From NCBI GenBank assembly GCA_934047225.1, contig OW203991.1:5704001-5768000 (forward strand): a stretch of DNA of 64,000 nucleotides, written 5' to 3'. This DNA is from Ypsolopha sequella. Its lineage: Eukaryota > Arthropoda > Insecta > Lepidoptera > Ypsolophidae. Of this stretch, positions 54,681 to 63,399 are shown in pieces. The stretch's first letter is position 1, and the number at the start of each line of letters is the position of its first letter. The notes beneath the pieces are model-generated. The model was given only the letters and a program-made list of their open reading frames with translations, searched no databases and had not been told where the DNA came from. Position numbers and translations under genes: made by a program.

Positions 54681-55055
54681 CATCCATCCATCCATCAGCC
54701 TAGTTCGTCCACTGCTGCACATAAGCCTATCCAGGACTTTGCCACTGCCGGCGATCATCCTGGAAGAATTGCCCATATTCACACACGGTGGGCAGGCGGG
54801 TTGGTGAGCGCGGTGCCGGAACCCTCGCACCAGTGACACCGCTGCCCATCACCAGTCTGTTCCATATAAAGCCCGGCTATTAGGGATGGATATACTGCCA
54901 TCCATCGGTCCCAGGCATGGTGGGCCTCCTGGTTTTTTGCCAGTGAGCTGTCCTCTTACTCTCCCCCGAATTACTTCGAGGGGGTCTCCAAGTAAGATGG
55001 TGGTTCCTCCACAGTCGAGCCCGGCATCAGCTCTACCACCTTACAGCTCTACCAC
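54681..55055 (-). mobile_element. SINE-like GGAT-tail family, copy E
   Basis: Longest copy: (CCAT)n at the left, AGCTCTACCACCT at the right. The last 15 bases of the head are duplicated (AGCTCTACCACCTTAC twice). Confidence 0.75.
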
Positions 55056-55280
55056 CTTACAAAACGAATACGCTCCACACTTATTTTTGGCTTTTTGGTA
55101 AAATGTTTTCGATTTCATACTCTACAATTTGCCGGTTTCTACAAAATGACGACGACCTTATAAAGGACGCTGGTTCGCTGTTCGGCGGCGCTGCCGGTCG
55201 AATGAAATCGAAAACCTTTCACCAAAAAGTCAACAATAGGTGCGACGATGAGCTGAGCGAAGAGGAGCGTTTTAGTTATA

Positions 55281-55864
55281 AGTGCGCGCCAATCTTTTAG
55301 TCGCCTCTGATTGAGTTACGAGTGCAAGCTTGCGCAGGTACAGTCAAGGAAACAATAATATCAACGGTTGATTATTAAATGTTTACTATAAGTGGGAAGG
55401 TGTACTTGTTTTACCTACCTATTTAATATATATTTATTATTTTAGTGCAATCTTAACTGTTTAATTAAAACAAATTAATATTAACACCATTTTCCTACAT
55501 TGTCGCCTAAAAACGCTATAACGACGGCGAGGCATAACAACAACAATAAACTTTAACAAACTAAATCAACAAAACAACAAATAAACAACTAACAAACAGA
55601 TTCAACGATTAACTAAACGAATCATATAACTTTTTCCACGAACGTACTTTTCATGCAACGCGCGCGTGTGTAGTGTACGGACGTAGCACTAACACTAACG
55701 CATAGTGTTGACACCTGCCGAATGGCGAGCGGGGGGTGTGGTGCGGCATGCAGGCGGGTGTGCTCCGCGCCCTCGCTCCTGTAACGTCCCCCTGACACCG
55801 TAAAACGGCTAATGCGTCGGTTCTTGGGCTAGCTTCAGAGGCGACTAAAAGATTGGCGCGCACT
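55281..55864. mobile_element. Non-autonomous DNA transposon with perfect 29-bp TIRs, copy 2
   Basis: Same termini as 9028-9654 (AGTGCGCGCCAATCTTTTAG...), collinear interior about 40 bp shorter. Confidence 0.8.
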
Positions 55865-56011
55865 GTACATGTAATAGTGGGAAGAAGAAGAGATAAAGAC
55901 GTAACAATAATGATAAACTCACGTTTGTAACGAAGCATGTACCCTCCTTTGATCTGTGTGCCGCCATGTTCTGTAACAAAACACAACAGTTACTTTTACA
56001 ATTTCAGCTCG

Positions 56012-56435
56012 TTAAGAGGCTATGCGAATTTTATTTTTGTCACTGTCACTCTAAGCAAAAACACGCTCAGTGTGAGAGGGGCGGATTCAGGGCGATAGCA
56101 AAAAATTTTAGTTTCATAATTTTTATAAAAAAACTAAAATAGCTTGCAAAATTTCAAATATAAAATCTCTAGATATTGTTAAAACACACATAATAAAATA
56201 TGTTTGAGTTCTGTATATGGTTCCTATTCGTCAAACGAGGAGAAAAAGTGTGTTTGAAGACCTCATTTCAACAATTATTTCTATCGAGGAAAATGTATCC
56301 AAACATGTTTTACAATTTCAAAACCCTAGATTATATAGTTAAAATGCATATACCAGATTTTTTTTTTAATTTTCCGTGTATTTCATAAAATACACAGAAA
56401 AGAAACACCCGTATTTGTTTCGCATATCGCCTTAA
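56012..56435 (+). mobile_element. TTAA-bounded MITE family T2, complete copy
   Basis: TTAAGAGGCTATGCG to CGCATATCGCCTTAA, 424 bp, flanked by CG on either side. Same length and layout as 11044-11467. Confidence 0.85.
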
Positions 56436-56703
56436 CGAACAGGTAGATAATGGGTGGACTCGTGTATTCGTCATGCAAATTAGATATTAAACAGGACACG
56501 AAAGGACAATGTCACTGAATATGTCACACCCGTGTACCCTGGGATTGAGTTGTTTGATTTAGTAAATGTAGAGCCGGATCATATAATACATAGACAATGT
56601 AGGTCACTGATTGGTCACCAGCTCTGCCTTGGGGCCCCGTAGCCCACGAGAAAGCAAGTCAAAATAGTTTAATTTTATGCTTTTGTATAAACACGCGCAC
56701 GAA
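56436..56703. other. Short interval without recognised feature
   Basis: Nothing recognised. Confidence 0.4.
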
Positions 56704-56979
56704 GGGTTCCGTACCATTATCTATAAAAACGGCAAAAAAAAAACATGTCTGTTATACAACATACGGGAGCCCCCCTTAAATATTTATTTTATTCTGTTTT
56801 TTAGTATTTGTTGTTATAGTGGCAACAGAAATACATCATCTGTGAAAATTTTAACTGTCTTACTATCACGGTAAGATGGCCTGGTGACAGACGGAGAGAC
56901 GGACAGACAGACGGATAGACAGACGGACAGTCTTAGTAATAGGGTCTCGTTGGTTACCCTTTGGGTACGGAACCCTAAA
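56704..56979 (+). mobile_element. Compact complete GGGTTCCGTA element
   Basis: Starts AAGGGTTCCGTACC and ends GGGTACGGAACCCTAAAA, short inverted termini, 276 bp. The interior contains a GACGGACAGACAGACGGA-type tract. It looks like a minimal non-autonomous element. Confidence 0.7.
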
Positions 56980-57251
56980 AAAGGACGCAGGTCAAAAAAA
57001 GTCTACTTTTATGTCATTTCATTCCTACTGTGAACTTTGCCAAGTATTTTTTTTATTTGCTTTATGTTTAGACACGCTTCTTTTGGAAAGTTATGCAGTG
57101 AAATTAGTTGAGTTGGGGTTTTTTATGTTTTTTTTAATGTTACCTATTTAGACTGGACATAAAGATGGACACAAAAAATTAAACCCAAACTATAAACAAA
57201 CCAAAATTTACTATTGGAATGAACAACGTTCCTTTTCCATACTGTTTGTAG
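56980..57251. other. Short interval without recognised feature
   Basis: AT-rich DNA between the compact element and the minisatellite. Confidence 0.4.
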
Positions 57252-58119
57252 TATAAAAAATAAAATATTTGATCACGTATCCACCCACATATATTTAAAA
57301 ATTAAATATTTGCTCACGTATCCACCCATATATATTAAAAAATAAAATATTTGATCACGTATCCACCCACATATATTTAAAAATAAAATATTTGCTCACG
57401 TATCCACCCATATATATTAAAAAATAAAATATTTGATCACGTATCCACTCACATATATTAAAAACAAAATATTTGCTCACGTATCCACCCACAAATATTA
57501 AAAAACAAAACATTTGATCACGTATCCACCCACATATATTAAAAAATAAAACATTTGATCACGTATCTACCCACAATTATTAAAAAATAAAACATCACGT
57601 ATCCACCCACATATATTAAAAAACAAAATATTTGATCACGTATCCACCCACATATATTAAAAAATAAAACATTTGATCACGTATCTACCCACAGTTATTA
57701 AAAAATAAAACATTTGATCACGTATCCACCCACATATATTAAAAAATAAAACATTTGATCACGTATCTACCCACAGTTATTAAAAAATAAAACATTTGAT
57801 CACGTATCCACTCACATATATTAAAAAACAAAATATTTGATCACGTATCCATCCACATATATAAAAAAATAAAATATTTGATCATGTATCCACCCACATA
57901 TATTAAAAAACAAAATATTTGATCACGTATCCACCCACATATATTAAAAAATAAAATATTTGATCACGTATCCACCCACATATATTAAAAGACAAAATAT
58001 TTGCTCACGTATCCACCCACATATATTAAAAAACAAAATATTTGATCACGTATCCACTCACATATATTAAAAAACAAAATATTTGATCACGTATCCAACC
58101 ACATATATTAAAAATAGAA
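57252..58119 (+). repeat. About 41-bp minisatellite, about 21 units
   Basis: Unit TTTGATCACGTATCCACCCA plus CATATATTAAAAAATAAAATA. GATCACGTATCC (or GCTCACGTATCC or GATCATGTATCC) occurs 21 times at about 41-bp spacing. Variants such as CAATTATT or CAGTTATT for CATATATT alternate in blocks, and one unit near 57590 is shortened. The array runs to within a few bases of the Penelope dimer's target duplication. Confidence 0.95.
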
Positions 58120-58271
58120 TCAGTATCTTCTATAATATTATTAAAACTCGCGTGAGCTGACATACTAAATTATTATTACATACGGCTTGAACACTCACGT
58201 GTGATTGTTGTTGACTATATGCCAACCGTTTCACCGATACAATTTCGGCATTATCAAGGCGAGTGTCGTTC

Positions 58272-60020
58272 TTAGGACGACGACGCGGCGTTCACCGTCG
58301 TTGTCAAACGGGCACTGGCAGCTGCCGATCGGCGAGCTGCACGCATTGCTCGTGCGCTGAGCGTTGGCTGCGTCGTCGATAGGGGTGGGTTGGTGGATGC
58401 ACTTGATTCCTTTAATTGTTCAAATTGTTTGTTATTAGGGGCGGTTATTAAACAAAACGAACTCACAACATCGTCACTGTCACTGGGCACTGTCCTAAAG
58501 TTGCTCGATCCATCGAGAACCGGTTTCCAAGACGGAGCCAGCTGCCAACCATGATCCCTGTTGAAGTTGGGGTTACGACTTATCTCGATGGCTTCGTGTA
58601 TTTTGCGAGGAATGGTATATTTCTCCTTCACTAATACTGTAGCCTTGTCGAAACGGATGAAGTGGGTCGTATCCGAACTTAGTGCATGTTCTGCTACTGC
58701 TGACCCGTTAATGTCCAGTTTCTTCATGGATCGAATATGTTCAGTCAGTCTTGTGGACACGTTGCGCTTGGTTTCTCCTATGTAGCTTTTTCCACAATCG
58801 CACGGGACTTTATAAACTCCAGGTGTGTTGAGAGGGTCTCGGTCCTTTGGGGATCTCAGCCAGTTCCGTAGTTTGGTGGGGGCTCGGAAGATAGTCTTCA
58901 CACTGTACTTCCGGCGAAGCAGGTGTCCAATCCTATCAGTTACGCCTCTCACAAAGGGCAAGTAGATCGGAGCCCTCTCAACAACGGATGGACGATGGTG
59001 GGTTGATGGAGTCGCAAGCCGGTTACTCTGTCTCCAATTATACCCATTGGCCTCCAGTACGTGTCTTACGTGGGTCAATTCAGCATCCACATACTGTGGG
59101 TCACATAACCGCAACGCTCGATTTATTAAAGTACGAGGCACTGACGCAAGGTGAGAAGGGTGGTGATGAGAATCTGCTTTCAAGTAATGATCCGTGTGTG
59201 TGGGCTTCCTGTAAACGGTATGCGCCAAACGACCGTTGGGTCCACGAATAATTAAGACGTCCAGAAATGCTAACCTGCCATCCCTCTCACACTCAACCGT
59301 AAAGGAAATTTTTGGATGGATGTTATTCAAATGTTCTGTCAATCCAGCTAACTTGTTTTTATTGACTACCGCGAAAACATCATCCACGTACCGCCACCAA
59401 TATCTTGGTTTATCACGCGCACTCTGCAGCGCTTTCTCCTCAAACCACTCCATAAAGATGTTCGCTACTACAGGTGCAATAGGTGAACCCATAGCCACTC
59501 CGTCTACTTGTAAGTAAAAGTCTCCGCGCCAGACAAAATAACCACTACGTAAACAAAACTCTATGCAACTCATGTACTCAGTGGGTATGTCATTGCCGTT
59601 TAACAGATTTGCAATAACGGTGATCGACTCGTCGACTGGTACATTGGTGAACAGAGATGTTACATCAAAACTCACCATTATTTCATCTTCTTGCAAGGTT
59701 ACCTCTTCCACAAGCTGAACAAAATGGGTGGAGTCTCTCACATAACTCGCAGTCCTCCCCATCATTGGATAAAGCAACTTGACCAAAAACTGGGAAAGAT
59801 TATATGTTGGCGAGTTAATTTGGCTTACAATAGGTCTTAGCGGCCAATTAGGTTTGTGGATTTTAGGCAGTCCATACATTTTTGGAGGTGTTGGATTGTG
59901 TGGTTTTAGTTGATAAATTAGCTCTTTCTGGGGAAATGTCTGAAGCAACTTGAGGACTTTATTTGTTACTCGAGAAGTAGGATTATAGTTTACCTTTTTG
60001 TAGGTAGTTTTATCGTCTAA
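58272..60020 (-). CDS. Penelope-like RT plus GIY-YIG protein, left arm (5'-truncated)
   Basis: Counting from the first long-frame residue at 59948: reverse transcriptase core with YGLPKIHKP (25-33), SFDVTSLFTNVP (93-104), GVAMGSPIAP (150-159) and the catalytic YVDD (187-190), then RLAFLDVLI (225-233). A GIY-YIG endonuclease module follows (GVYKVPC at 377, CDCGKSYIGETKR at 383-395, with downstream R and H residues). The CDCGKSYIG cysteines fit the Cys motif of Penelope endonucleases. The frame stays open upstream to the palindrome centre at about 60020 (DDKTTYKK... NPTSRVTNKV) with no ATG, so the N-terminus is missing. Known role of the family: retrotransposition by target-primed reverse transcription. 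Confidence 0.85.
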   Translation of the reverse strand, partial: LDDKTTYKKVNYNPTSRVTNKVLKLLQTFPQKELIYQLKPHNPTPPKMYGLPKIHKPNWPLRPIVSQINSPTYNLSQFLVKLLYPMMGRTASYVRDSTHFVQLVEEVTLQEDEIMVSFDVTSLFTNVPVDESITVIANLLNGNDIPTEYMSCIEFCLRSGYFVWRGDFYLQVDGVAMGSPIAPVVANIFMEWFEEKALQSARDKPRYWWRYVDDVFAVVNKNKLAGLTEHLNNIHPKISFTVECERDGRLAFLDVLIIRGPNGRLAHTVYRKPTHTDHYLKADSHHHPSHLASVPRTLINRALRLCDPQYVDAELTHVRHVLEANGYNWRQSNRLATPSTHHRPSVVERAPIYLPFVRGVTDRIGHLLRRKYSVKTIFRAPTKLRNWLRSPKDRDPLNTPGVYKVPCDCGKSYIGETKRNVSTRLTEHIRSMKKLDINGSAVAEHALSSDTTHFIRFDKATVLVKEKYTIPRKIHEAIEISRNPNFNRDHGWQLAPSWKPVLDGSSNFRTVPSDSDDVVSSFCLITAPNNKQFEQLKESSASTNPPLSTTQPTLSARAMRAARRSAAASARLTTTVNAASSS

Positions 60021-60032
60021 ATCTCAAAGTTA

Positions 60033-61781
60033 GTAGACGATAAAACTACCTACAAAAAGGTAAACTATAATCCTACTTCTCGAGTAACAAATAAAGTCCT
60101 CAAGTTGCTTCAGACATTTCCCCAGAAAGAGCTAATTTATCAACTAAAACCACACAATCCAACACCTCCAAAAATGTATGGACTGCCTAAAATCCACAAA
60201 CCTAATTGGCCGCTAAGACCTATTGTAAGCCAAATTAACTCGCCAACATATAATCTTTCCCAGTTTTTGGTCAAGTTGCTTTATCCAATGATGGGGAGGA
60301 CTGCGAGTTATGTGAGAGACTCCACCCATTTTGTTCAGCTTGTGGAAGAGGTAACCTTGCAAGAAGATGAAATAATGGTGAGTTTTGATGTAACATCTCT
60401 GTTCACCAATGTACCAGTCGACGAGTCGATCACCGTTATTGCAAATCTGTTAAACGGCAATGACATACCCACTGAGTACATGAGTTGCATAGAGTTTTGT
60501 TTACGTAGTGGTTATTTTGTCTGGCGCGGAGACTTTTACTTACAAGTAGACGGAGTGGCTATGGGTTCACCTATTGCACCTGTAGTAGCGAACATCTTTA
60601 TGGAGTGGTTTGAGGAGAAAGCGCTGCAGAGTGCGCGTGATAAACCAAGATATTGGTGGCGGTACGTGGATGATGTTTTCGCGGTAGTCAATAAAAACAA
60701 GTTAGCTGGATTGACAGAACATTTGAATAACATCCATCCAAAAATTTCCTTTACGGTTGAATGTGAGAGGGATGGCAGGTTAGCATTTCTGGACGTCTTA
60801 ATTATTCGTGGACCCAACGGTCGTTTGGCGCATACCGTTTACAGGAAGCCCACACACACGGATCATTACTTGAAAGCAGATTCTCATCACCACCCTTCTC
60901 ACCTTGCGTCAGTGCCTCGTACTTTAATAAATCGAGCGTTGCGGTTATGTGACCCACAGTATGTGGATGCTGAATTGACCCACGTAAGACACGTACTGGA
61001 GGCCAATGGGTATAATTGGAGACAGAGTAACCGGCTTGCGACTCCATCAACCCACCATCGTCCATCCGTTGTTGAGAGGGCTCCGATCTACTTGCCCTTT
61101 GTGAGAGGCGTAACTGATAGGATTGGACACCTGCTTCGCCGGAAGTACAGTGTGAAGACTATCTTCCGAGCCCCCACCAAACTACGGAACTGGCTGAGAT
61201 CCCCAAAGGACCGAGACCCTCTCAACACACCTGGAGTTTATAAAGTCCCGTGCGATTGTGGAAAAAGCTACATAGGAGAAACCAAGCGCAACGTGTCCAC
61301 AAGACTGACTGAACATATTCGATCCATGAAGAAACTGGACATTAACGGGTCAGCAGTAGCAGAACATGCACTAAGTTCGGATACGACCCACTTCATCCGT
61401 TTCGACAAGGCTACAGTATTAGTGAAGGAGAAATATACCATTCCTCGCAAAATACACGAAGCCATCGAGATAAGTCGTAACCCCAACTTCAACAGGGATC
61501 ATGGTTGGCAGCTGGCTCCGTCTTGGAAACCGGTTCTCGATGGATCGAGCAACTTTAGGACAGTGCCCAGTGACAGTGACGATGTTGTGAGTTCGTTTTG
61601 TTTAATAACCGCCCCTAATAACAAACAATTGGAACAATTAAAGGAATCAAGTGCATCCACCAACCCACCCCTATCGACGACGCAGCCAACGCTCAGCGCA
61701 CGAGCAATGCGTGCAGCTCGCCGATCGGCAGCTGCCAGTGCCCGTTTGACAACGACGGTGAACGCCGCGTCGTCGTCCTAA
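60033..61781 (+). CDS. Penelope-like RT plus GIY-YIG protein, right arm (5'-truncated)
   Basis: Mirror copy of the left-arm protein, with the same RT blocks (YVDD encoded near 60663-60674) and the same GIY-YIG module. The only residue difference seen is L for F in NNKQLEQLKE (T to G at about 61630). The frame is open from the palindrome centre without an ATG. A start by non-AUG initiation is not supported. Since RT and endonuclease motifs are both intact, the copy is young, but it probably cannot be expressed as a full protein. Confidence 0.85.
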   Translation, partial: VDDKTTYKKVNYNPTSRVTNKVLKLLQTFPQKELIYQLKPHNPTPPKMYGLPKIHKPNWPLRPIVSQINSPTYNLSQFLVKLLYPMMGRTASYVRDSTHFVQLVEEVTLQEDEIMVSFDVTSLFTNVPVDESITVIANLLNGNDIPTEYMSCIEFCLRSGYFVWRGDFYLQVDGVAMGSPIAPVVANIFMEWFEEKALQSARDKPRYWWRYVDDVFAVVNKNKLAGLTEHLNNIHPKISFTVECERDGRLAFLDVLIIRGPNGRLAHTVYRKPTHTDHYLKADSHHHPSHLASVPRTLINRALRLCDPQYVDAELTHVRHVLEANGYNWRQSNRLATPSTHHRPSVVERAPIYLPFVRGVTDRIGHLLRRKYSVKTIFRAPTKLRNWLRSPKDRDPLNTPGVYKVPCDCGKSYIGETKRNVSTRLTEHIRSMKKLDINGSAVAEHALSSDTTHFIRFDKATVLVKEKYTIPRKIHEAIEISRNPNFNRDHGWQLAPSWKPVLDGSSNFRTVPSDSDDVVSSFCLITAPNNKQLEQLKESSASTNPPLSTTQPTLSARAMRAARRSAAASARLTTTVNAASSS

Positions 61782-61793
61782 GAACGACACTCG

Positions 61794-61842
61794 CCTTGAT
61801 AATGCCGAAATTGTATCGGTGAAACGGTTGGCATATAGTCAA
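61794..61842 (+). ncRNA. Hammerhead-like motif in the Penelope 3' region (right arm)
   Basis: CTTGATAATGCCGAAATTGTATCGGTGAAACGG follows the stop codon. TTGATAA replaces CTGANGA, CCGA/TCGG can form stem II, and GAAAC follows. The mirror copy is at 58211-58259, and the same module is seen in 16798-16998 and 21314-21514. Hammerhead ribozymes are known in Penelope-like elements. The first core bases here deviate, so activity is doubtful. Confidence 0.35.
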
Positions 61843-61896
61843 CAACAATCACACGTGAGTGTTCAAGCCGTATGTAATAATAATTCAGTATCTTCT

Positions 61897-62111
61897 GTTC
61901 ATTTCTCAACTTGGTTCATTCAGGACATGGCTTCAACATTATTTATTCAGAGCACGCATCCCCCCCCGCCCTTCTCTGAGGAAAAGTTTCCTGTTTTCCG
62001 CAATTTATCCTCCATTCAGTAACTCGCAAGTTTGTAAACAGCGAAAATGGTGCTGTTTTTGGTCTAAATAAACGGTTTATTTATCCATAATATATTGATT
62101 TATAGCTTATG
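61897..62111. other. Flank right of the Penelope dimer
   Basis: Two short overlapping frames (61819-62022 and 61859-62071) are not convincing. AATAAAC near 62068. Confidence 0.4.
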
Positions 62112-62295
62112 CCCGCGGCTTTGCCCGCGCTGATTTAGTTTTAATTTTCCGGGATAAAAATAAGCCTATGTCGCTCTCCGGCCCATAAACTATCTCTATG
62201 CAAAAAATCACTTCGATTCGTCACTCCGTTGCTGAGAGAAAGAAGGACAAACCAACAACCAACAAACATACTTTCGCATTTATAATATGGGTACG
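62112..62295 (+). mobile_element. CCCGCGGCTTTGCCCGC-type dispersed repeat
   Basis: CCCGCGGCTTTGCCCGCGCTG, TCCGGGATAAAAATAAGCCTATG, AACTATCTCTATGC and CATACTTTCGCATTTATAATAT in the usual order of a repeat very common in Lepidoptera and other insects (general knowledge). No protein. Confidence 0.7.
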
Positions 62296-62389
62296 GATTC
62301 GTATTCACCCAAAATCTTTGGGAATTTATTTAGCTTGTGTTTTTTCAACAAAATAAATGTATTTATTTCGTCATAACATGAATCGACGA

Positions 62390-62633
62390 GGTATCTGAGT
62401 GTGTATTATAAAATGCAAGTCACAGTCTACACACTCGTACACCCACGTTTAACCAATGATTATTACTTCCCAGCGAGGTGGTTGGTGAGGTCTATCACCG
62501 TGCTTTACTCACAAATATAGTCTTACCGAAGAACGTAGACCTAAAACAAATACGCCCGTACAGGATTTGACCCTGCGACCTCCTTATCGAGTCGGTCGAG
62601 ACTTTTGAACTGCTAGACCACAGAGGCAGTCAA
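62390..62633 (-). mobile_element. tRNA-derived SINE, diverged copy
   Basis: The minus strand starts GACTGCCTCTGTGGTCTAGCAG and has a B-box-like GGTCAAATCCTG. The body shares ACTGTGACTTGCATTT and GTAATAATCATTGG-type blocks with the SINE at 4915-5232. A pol III promoter is less intact here. Confidence 0.7.
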
Positions 62634-62645
62634 ATAAATTTTACC

Positions 62646-62863
62646 TAAAGCCTGACCAAGAAAATAAAAAACCTTGCCATTTTGCGGAATTAATTTTTTA
62701 ACTAATTTTTTCCACTGGCAACCTCAACTTTAAAACGTCATTATGTCGATTGCTGTCAAAGTGTGGTGTTCTATTTTCGTATGTGCTGTCAGAGTGTTGC
62801 AATCATAAAATAAAAATCACAAAAGCAAATGAGCAGGTTTTTTATTTTCCTGGTCAGGCTTTA
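62646..62863. mobile_element. MITE with TAAAGCCTGACCA termini
   Basis: TAAAGCCTGACCAAGAAAATAAAAAACCT at the left mirrors AGGTTTTTTATTTTCCTGGTCAGGCTTTA at the right, about 29-bp inverted repeats, 218 bp in total. A TA target is possible. Confidence 0.75.
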
Positions 62864-63106
62864 TATAAAATTATTAGACATATTGTTATCTTTTCTGAAT
62901 AATTGAAACTTTAAACGCATAGCTACAATTCTACAAAACTATTATTATTATTATTTTTTCTCAAGACTCCATAAGTATTAGATTTTAAGTTAGTGCCTAA
63001 AATGCTTATTTAAGGAACAAAAATTTGTAAGAGCGTATCGCCAACAAACTGTTTAGCAGTTTGGCGAATATTGTTTACTGAATTTTGTGTATAATATATT
63101 AAATAA

Positions 63107-63133
63107 ATAAAAAAAAAAAAAAAAAAAAAAAAA
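63107..63133. repeat. Poly(A) run
   Basis: About 27 A residues directly before the palindromic MITE at 63134. May be a retroposon tail (TATATTAAATAAATAAAAAA upstream) or slippage at the insertion site. Confidence 0.6.
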
Positions 63134-63399
63134 AAGGTAAATTTGAGAACATCGTCCAAATTCATACTTGAGCCTTGGTAAGTGATCAGCATCATGAACC
63201 AATAACGATTTTTGTAAAATTCATGAAATGAAATTTCGACTCCCCATAGTGATTCACTCAGGACTGGGAGTGGAAGGGACTGTGGAAAGTCGAAATTTCA
63301 TTATACGAATTTCACAAAAATTGTTATCGATTCATTATGCTGATCACTTACCAAGCCTCCAGTATGAATGTGGACGATGATCAAATGGTCACCTTGTAT
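63134..63399. mobile_element. Long palindromic MITE (AAGGTGA family), copy 3
   Basis: CATCGTCCAAATTCATACTTG at the left and CAGTATGAATGTGGACGATG at the right, ending CACCTTGTA. Collinear with 5455-5711. Confidence 0.8.

Larger units (their letters stand above)
58120..61896. mobile_element. Penelope-like element, head-to-head inverted dimer with one 12-bp TSD
   Basis: Coordinates mirror exactly around 60026.5 (x pairs with 120053-x): the listed protein frames 58272-59948 (-) and 60105-61781 (+) are mirror images, so there is no indel across about 1.85 kb. The arms meet at a 16-base spacer (60019-60034). TCAGTATCTTCT stands at both outer edges (58120-58131 and 61885-61896). The left arm ends with about 35 extra bases (AATATTATTAAAACTCGCGTG) that the right arm lacks. 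The pair therefore behaves as one insertion of two 5'-truncated copies joined at their 5' ends. Confidence 0.85.

Noticed and set aside
57252..58119. CRISPR-like regular array
   Set aside because: Unit and spacing are regular, but there are no unique spacers: the whole 41-bp unit is repeated. The context is eukaryotic transposons, so this is a minisatellite.
58561..59517. Plus-strand frames 58561-58785, 58988-59251 and 59236-59517, and their mirrors at 60536-61492
   Set aside because: They are antisense shadows of the Penelope RT frame and recur in both arms for that reason.
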